DNA of 8,428 nt, from the NCBI GenBank assembly GCA_031423995.1, contig JANPGO010000055.1, forward strand, positions 1 to 8,428, given 5' to 3'. The position numbers were made by a program, and so were the translations under genes. Below are positions 8,301 to 8,428 of this stretch, in pieces. How positions within the stretch are numbered: position 1 is the first letter of the stretch; each line of letters opens with the position of its first letter. This DNA is from STC-74 sp031423995 (GTDB lineage Bacteria; Patescibacteriota; Gracilibacteria; BD1-5; UBA2023). The notes below the pieces were generated by a model. It was not told the DNA's origin, did not search any database, and saw only the letters and a program-made list of their open reading frames with translations.

Positions 8301-8428
8301 AATACGACTTTCGTGCTGCGCATGGTTGAGTATTTCTCCCAGTTTCTACCGTTCCCGTCATCCTGAGTGTAACGAAGGATCCAGCAAATAAAGACATGGA
8401 TTCTTCGACTCTGTCTCAGAATGACGAC
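5342..8428 (+). CDS. UvrD/Rep-family DNA helicase with C-terminal RecB-like nuclease domain (3' truncated)
   Basis: A single frame of 1029 residues is open to the window edge with 18 UGA codons. It is a superfamily 1A ATP-dependent 3'-5' DNA helicase. Motifs: 'NDRQ' (Q-motif, 12-15), Walker A 'AGPGSGKT' (30-37), Ia 'LTFTENAA' (61-68), 'TFHSF' (90-94), Walker B 'DEFQDT' (352-357), III 'VGDDDQSIYKFQGA' (381-394), IV 'NYRS' (417-420), V 'VNLITVYKAKGLEW' (738-751) and VI 'LVYTAFTRAK' (793-802, arginine finger Arg800). UGA encodes Gly31 of Walker A, Gly393 of motif III and Gly748 of motif V. From about 875 a PD-(D/E)XK nuclease domain of the RecB/AddB type begins: 'NATALQNFL', 'ASYGSAIHQALEDF' (His919). 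The later catalytic Asp and Lys lie beyond the window; no cysteines for an iron-sulphur cluster are seen in this part. A dispersed repeat is inserted in frame near 1005. Start ATG at 5342; no clear Shine-Dalgarno. Likely role: double-strand-break processing or repair. Confidence 0.93.
8356..8426. repeat. Palindromic dispersed repeat inside the helicase-nuclease gene
   Basis: The left arm (8356-8383) begins 'CGTCATCCTGAG' and contains 'CGAAGGATCCA'. The right arm (about 8397-8426) starts 'TGGATTCTTCG' and ends 'CTCAGAATGACG', its imperfect reverse complement, with about 13 bases between arms. It is read in frame as 'VILSVTKDP' then 'MDSSTLSQND', a peptide characteristic of such palindromes when translated, and is not expected in the nuclease fold at this point. 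The window ends 2 bases after the right arm. Confidence 0.8.

Noticed and set aside
1..8428. tRNA or rRNA genes, CRISPR arrays, insertion-sequence transposases
   Set aside because: I found no cloverleaf with conserved T-loop, no regularly spaced direct repeats and no transposase motifs; the repeats present are palindromic and irregularly placed.

Overview
The window reads coherently only if UGA is glycine (NCBI code 25). That points to the candidate phyla Gracilibacteria (BD1-5) or Absconditibacteria (SR1), with Gracilibacteria my preferred guess. Under this code there are seven genes, none ending in TGA. About 52 in-frame UGA codons fall inside them, several at glycines that are invariant in their families: helicase Walker A and 'KAKG', PfkB 'SGS' and 'AQLG', MurA 'DLRAG', AhcY 'QTGVL'. 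UGG is used separately for tryptophan. Under the standard code most of these genes look like strings of short fragments.

Layout: (1) 1-547, 3' end of murA (+). (2) 548-723, a 120-bp palindromic dispersed repeat. (3) 724-909, a small charged protein (+) followed by a hairpin-plus-T-run terminator. (4) 935-1062, non-coding, with a degenerate repeat copy. (5) 1063-1998, PfkB/adenosine-kinase-like gene (+), and 2068-3456, adenosylhomocysteinase ahcY (+). (6) 3483-4715, a minus-strand gene converging on ahcY for a probable lipoprotein that joins an OmpA-like peptidoglycan-binding domain to a von Willebrand A domain; a good promoter lies just upstream. (7) 4859-5302, a PemK/MazF-type toxin (+) without a visible antitoxin. 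(8) 5342 to the window end, a UvrD/Rep-family helicase with a C-terminal RecB-like nuclease domain, cut off by the window. Its nuclease part carries an in-frame dispersed palindromic repeat.

How the genes fit together: AhcY splits S-adenosylhomocysteine into homocysteine and adenosine, and the adjacent kinase probably removes the adenosine, so the pair forms a methylation-by-product disposal module. MurA belongs to peptidoglycan synthesis, and the OmpA-VWA protein probably binds peptidoglycan in the envelope. The helicase-nuclease is probably a repair/recombination enzyme. The block at 3483-5020 is visibly more AT-rich, with different codon preferences (AGA, TTA, TCT rather than CTC, ATC, CGA, TCG), and may be a later acquisition from a lineage with the same code. 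Start codons generally lack a clear Shine-Dalgarno sequence.
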